Source of the DNA: a bacterium
GTDB lineage: Bacteria > Verrucomicrobiota > Verrucomicrobiia > Limisphaerales > J093
Length of the DNA: 9,313 nt
NCBI GenBank assembly: GCA_021784265.1
Contig: JAJXTA010000067.1
Location: 1 to 9,313 of the forward strand
Direction of reading: 5' to 3'
Shown: positions 8,153-9,313 of the stretch, piece by piece
How positions within the stretch are numbered: position 1 is the stretch's first letter
How the letters are laid out: each line of letters begins with the position of its first letter
Position numbers and translations under genes: made by a program
Notes under the pieces: model-generated
Database searches by the model: none
What the model saw: only the letters and a program-made list of their open reading frames with translations
Told to the model about the DNA's origin: nothing

Positions 8153-8964
8153 CGGCCAGACGCCCACGCCCGGAAATTCGGCAGCGCCGCAAGGCGCCGC
8201 GTTCTCGGGGGCGGGAGCGGAAAAGTTTCGGCGCCCGGGTGAGCGAACCGGGGTCGTGGAGCTCTGCGCCAGCTTGTGGAGTGCGCCAGCCCCCTGGCGC
8301 TTTGGGCGGAGCAAGCGGGGTGACGGGAAAAAGCGGGCCAGTCCGCCGCGATCCGCCGCTGGATTTGGCCCAAAATCCGACTGGCCAAGTGAGGCACGCG
8401 CACCCAGGGCAGGATCAGGAACCGGCTGTTGTTGGCCACCAGGCCCAGGTTCCTTGGCCGTTGCTGGGCCGACCAGCCCAGGAACCGATCCCAGTCCTGA
8501 CACTTCCAGGCCGCCGCCCCGAACACCAGCGCGGCCACGGGCCGTTGGCTCCCGTCCCGGACCACGTATTGCAGGTCCTGCCCCACCGGGCCCGCAAAGC
8601 CCAAATAGTGAAACTGCCTCAACGCCGCCGCCACCCAACCCCGCTCCGCAGGCACGCCGCTAACCTCATCCAGCCGCAGGGTTCCCAACTCCTCCGGGCG
8701 CAGACTCCGGCTGTGGCCCTCACCCACCGGAAGGGCGAACGTGCCACGCTCCAACCGCTTGGTGCAAAGAACCAGGCCCGAACCGTCCCAGCAGAGCACC
8801 TTGAGCCGATTACGTGCCTTGTTGAGGAAGACGAACAAGAAACCGCTCGTCGGCTCCTGTTGGAGCGTCTCCTGGGCCAGGGTGGAGAGGCCATTGAAAC
8901 TCTTGCGCCCGTCAATCGGCGCCAGCGCCAGGAAAATCCGCGGGGCCGCCAACAGGCTCAGCAT
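8149..8964 (-). CDS. IS66 TnpB fused in frame to a truncated DUF4338 (DruA-like) protein
   Basis: This 271-residue open frame is chimeric. Residues 1 to about 95 are IS66 accessory protein TnpB: PRIFLALAPIDGRKSFNGL, GFLFVFLNKARNRLKVLCWD, then TKRLERGTFALP and LRPEELG, where TnpB would normally end. Residues about 96-209 are the central part of DUF4338, the domain of Druantia protein DruA: LRQFHYLGF, VFGAAAW, FLGWSAQQRPRNL and NNSRFLILPWVRVPHLAS. The N-terminal part of DUF4338 proteins is missing, and so is the C-terminal ETFVD and AANW region. From about residue 210 the sequence is Arg/Pro-rich, resembles nothing I know, and runs to a TGA inside the recA promoter. The ATG overlaps the tnpA end by 7 bp, as usual in IS66. 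The likeliest origin is a deletion that removed tnpC and the start of a DUF4338 gene. Whether the chimera is made or functional is unknown; it may be a pseudogene. Confidence 0.8.
   Translation of the reverse strand: MLSLLAAPRIFLALAPIDGRKSFNGLSTLAQETLQQEPTSGFLFVFLNKARNRLKVLCWDGSGLVLCTKRLERGTFALPVGEGHSRSLRPEELGTLRLDEVSGVPAERGWVAAALRQFHYLGFAGPVGQDLQYVVRDGSQRPVAALVFGAAAWKCQDWDRFLGWSAQQRPRNLGLVANNSRFLILPWVRVPHLASRILGQIQRRIAADWPAFSRHPACSAQSARGLAHSTSWRRAPRPRFAHPGAETFPLPPPRTRRLAALPNFRAWASGR
8283..8300. repeat. Perfect 7-bp hairpin in the degenerate tail after the DUF4338 region
   Basis: GCGCCAG-CCCC-CTGGCGC is a perfect stem of seven pairs with a 4-nt loop. On the plus strand it is followed by TTT only, so at best it is a weak terminator. 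It lies about 40 bp beyond the last recognisable DUF4338 codon. A second small hairpin, GCGCC-GCAA-GGCGC, is at 8184-8197. Both could be structured remnants of an element end or a result of high GC content. Confidence 0.4.
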
Positions 8965-9308
8965 GGCCGTTGCAGCGCTTGGACCACCGCCCCAATCCAG
9001 CCCGGCAGCGCCGCGGCGCCGAACCGCACGGCCACGCCCTTGGGCAGGCTCACCTCCGCCGCCCAGTTCCCAACCAGACCGGTCACCGCGGCCACGTTGA
9101 CCTCCTGGAAAAGCGGCCGCGACGCGCTCCCGTAGCCGACTGCCCCCGAGCGGTGCTTCTGGTAAAGCCAAGAGTGCAGCCGTCCCGCCGGCAGACCCTC
9201 TTGCCGCGCGAAGTCCTTCAGGGCTAGCCCCTTGGCGCGGTAGCGGGAAAGCAACGCGGCAACCTCTTGTGGACGGTGCATTGGATGGTGGTTGCAATCA
9301 CGTTTCAT
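8958..9308 (-). CDS. tnpA: IS66 family accessory protein TnpA
   Basis: This 116-residue IS66 first-ORF protein is a small helix-turn-helix DNA-binding factor needed with TnpB and TnpC for transposition. The N-terminal HTH region includes VAALLSRYRAKGLALKDFAR followed by QEGLPAGRLHSWLYQKHR (about residues 16-53). The C-terminal NWAAEVSLPKGVAVRFG (81-97) and the ending LPGWIGAVVQALQ are the standard IS66 TnpA tail. The ATG at 9308 is used; an internal ATG at residue 10 (MHRPQEV) is possible, and only five bases remain upstream, so an extension beyond the window cannot be excluded. The TGA lies within the start of the tnpB frame (7-bp overlap), a typical IS66 coupling. The gene looks intact although its partner genes are not. 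Confidence 0.85.
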   Translation of the reverse strand: MKRDCNHHPMHRPQEVAALLSRYRAKGLALKDFARQEGLPAGRLHSWLYQKHRSGAVGYGSASRPLFQEVNVAAVTGLVGNWAAEVSLPKGVAVRFGAAALPGWIGAVVQALQRPC

Positions 9309-9313
9309 CCCCC

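Larger units (their letters stand above)
8149..9313 (-). mobile_element. Degenerate IS66-type element carrying DUF4338/DruA-like sequence, truncated at the window edge
   Basis: tnpA and tnpB are in the canonical IS66 order and overlap, but the DDE transposase gene tnpC expected after tnpB is absent and DUF4338-like sequence replaces it. The remnant cannot transpose on its own. Recognisable element sequence ends near 8338, and about 190 bp of unassigned sequence separates it from the recA promoter. No terminal inverted repeats or target duplications can be identified, because the other end lies outside the window. Confidence 0.7.

Noticed and set aside
8149..8964. A functional Druantia defence system
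   Set aside because: Only a central fragment of a DruA-like domain is present, fused to TnpB. No helicase DruE or other druantia genes are in the window.

Overview
This is a GC-rich bacterial chromosomal segment, roughly two-thirds G+C by eye, with tight gene packing and most genes on the minus strand. Taxonomic hints point to a verrucomicrobial bacterium, perhaps of the Limisphaerales/Pedosphaera group. They are a large secreted family 2 glycoside hydrolase, the futalosine menaquinone gene mqnD, a RecA with a long Ala/Lys/Glu-rich N-terminal extension, and a secreted protein of a type I associate with Verrucomicrobiota. This is inference from family resemblance, not a placement.

Layout. (1) Positions 3691 down to 1 hold a minus-strand run of three genes: a two-TM sensor histidine kinase, a small DUF6788-type Cys-rich protein, and a secreted GH2 glycosidase cut by the window edge. 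Both junctions are 4-bp stop/start overlaps (GTGA and ATGA), so the three look translationally coupled. (2) A 296-bp divergent intergenic region (3692-3987) carries a plausible promoter for the only clear plus-strand gene, a secreted protein of unknown function (3988-4803). (3) That gene converges on mqnD (4800-5663, minus) and both stop codons lie in one CTAG palindrome. (4) Further along on the minus strand come recA (8098-6953), a GNAT acetyltransferase whose start lies inside the recA 3' end, and a class I SAM methyltransferase joined to the GNAT gene by an ATGA overlap. A strong sigma70-type promoter (TTGACT-N17-TATTAA) and an AGGAG ribosome binding site precede recA. (5) The right end, immediately upstream of recA and in the same orientation, is an IS66-type remnant: tnpA, then a tnpB reading frame fused in frame to part of a DUF4338/DruA-like protein. 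No tnpC is visible.

How the parts may work together. The kinase, DUF6788 protein and GH2 enzyme could be a sensing-plus-degradation unit for an extracellular glycan, but no response regulator is visible. recA, GNAT and methyltransferase look like one transcript driven from the recA promoter. mqnD, 133 bp further downstream, may be included or may have its own control, since a TTGTC-N4-GACAA palindrome lies before its start. The IS66/DruA-like remnant stops exactly at the recA promoter: its TGA is part of the -35 hexamer.

The most unusual items are the TnpB-DUF4338 chimera next to recA and the kinase-DUF6788-GH2 coupled cluster. I see no complete defence system, CRISPR array, tRNA or rRNA.
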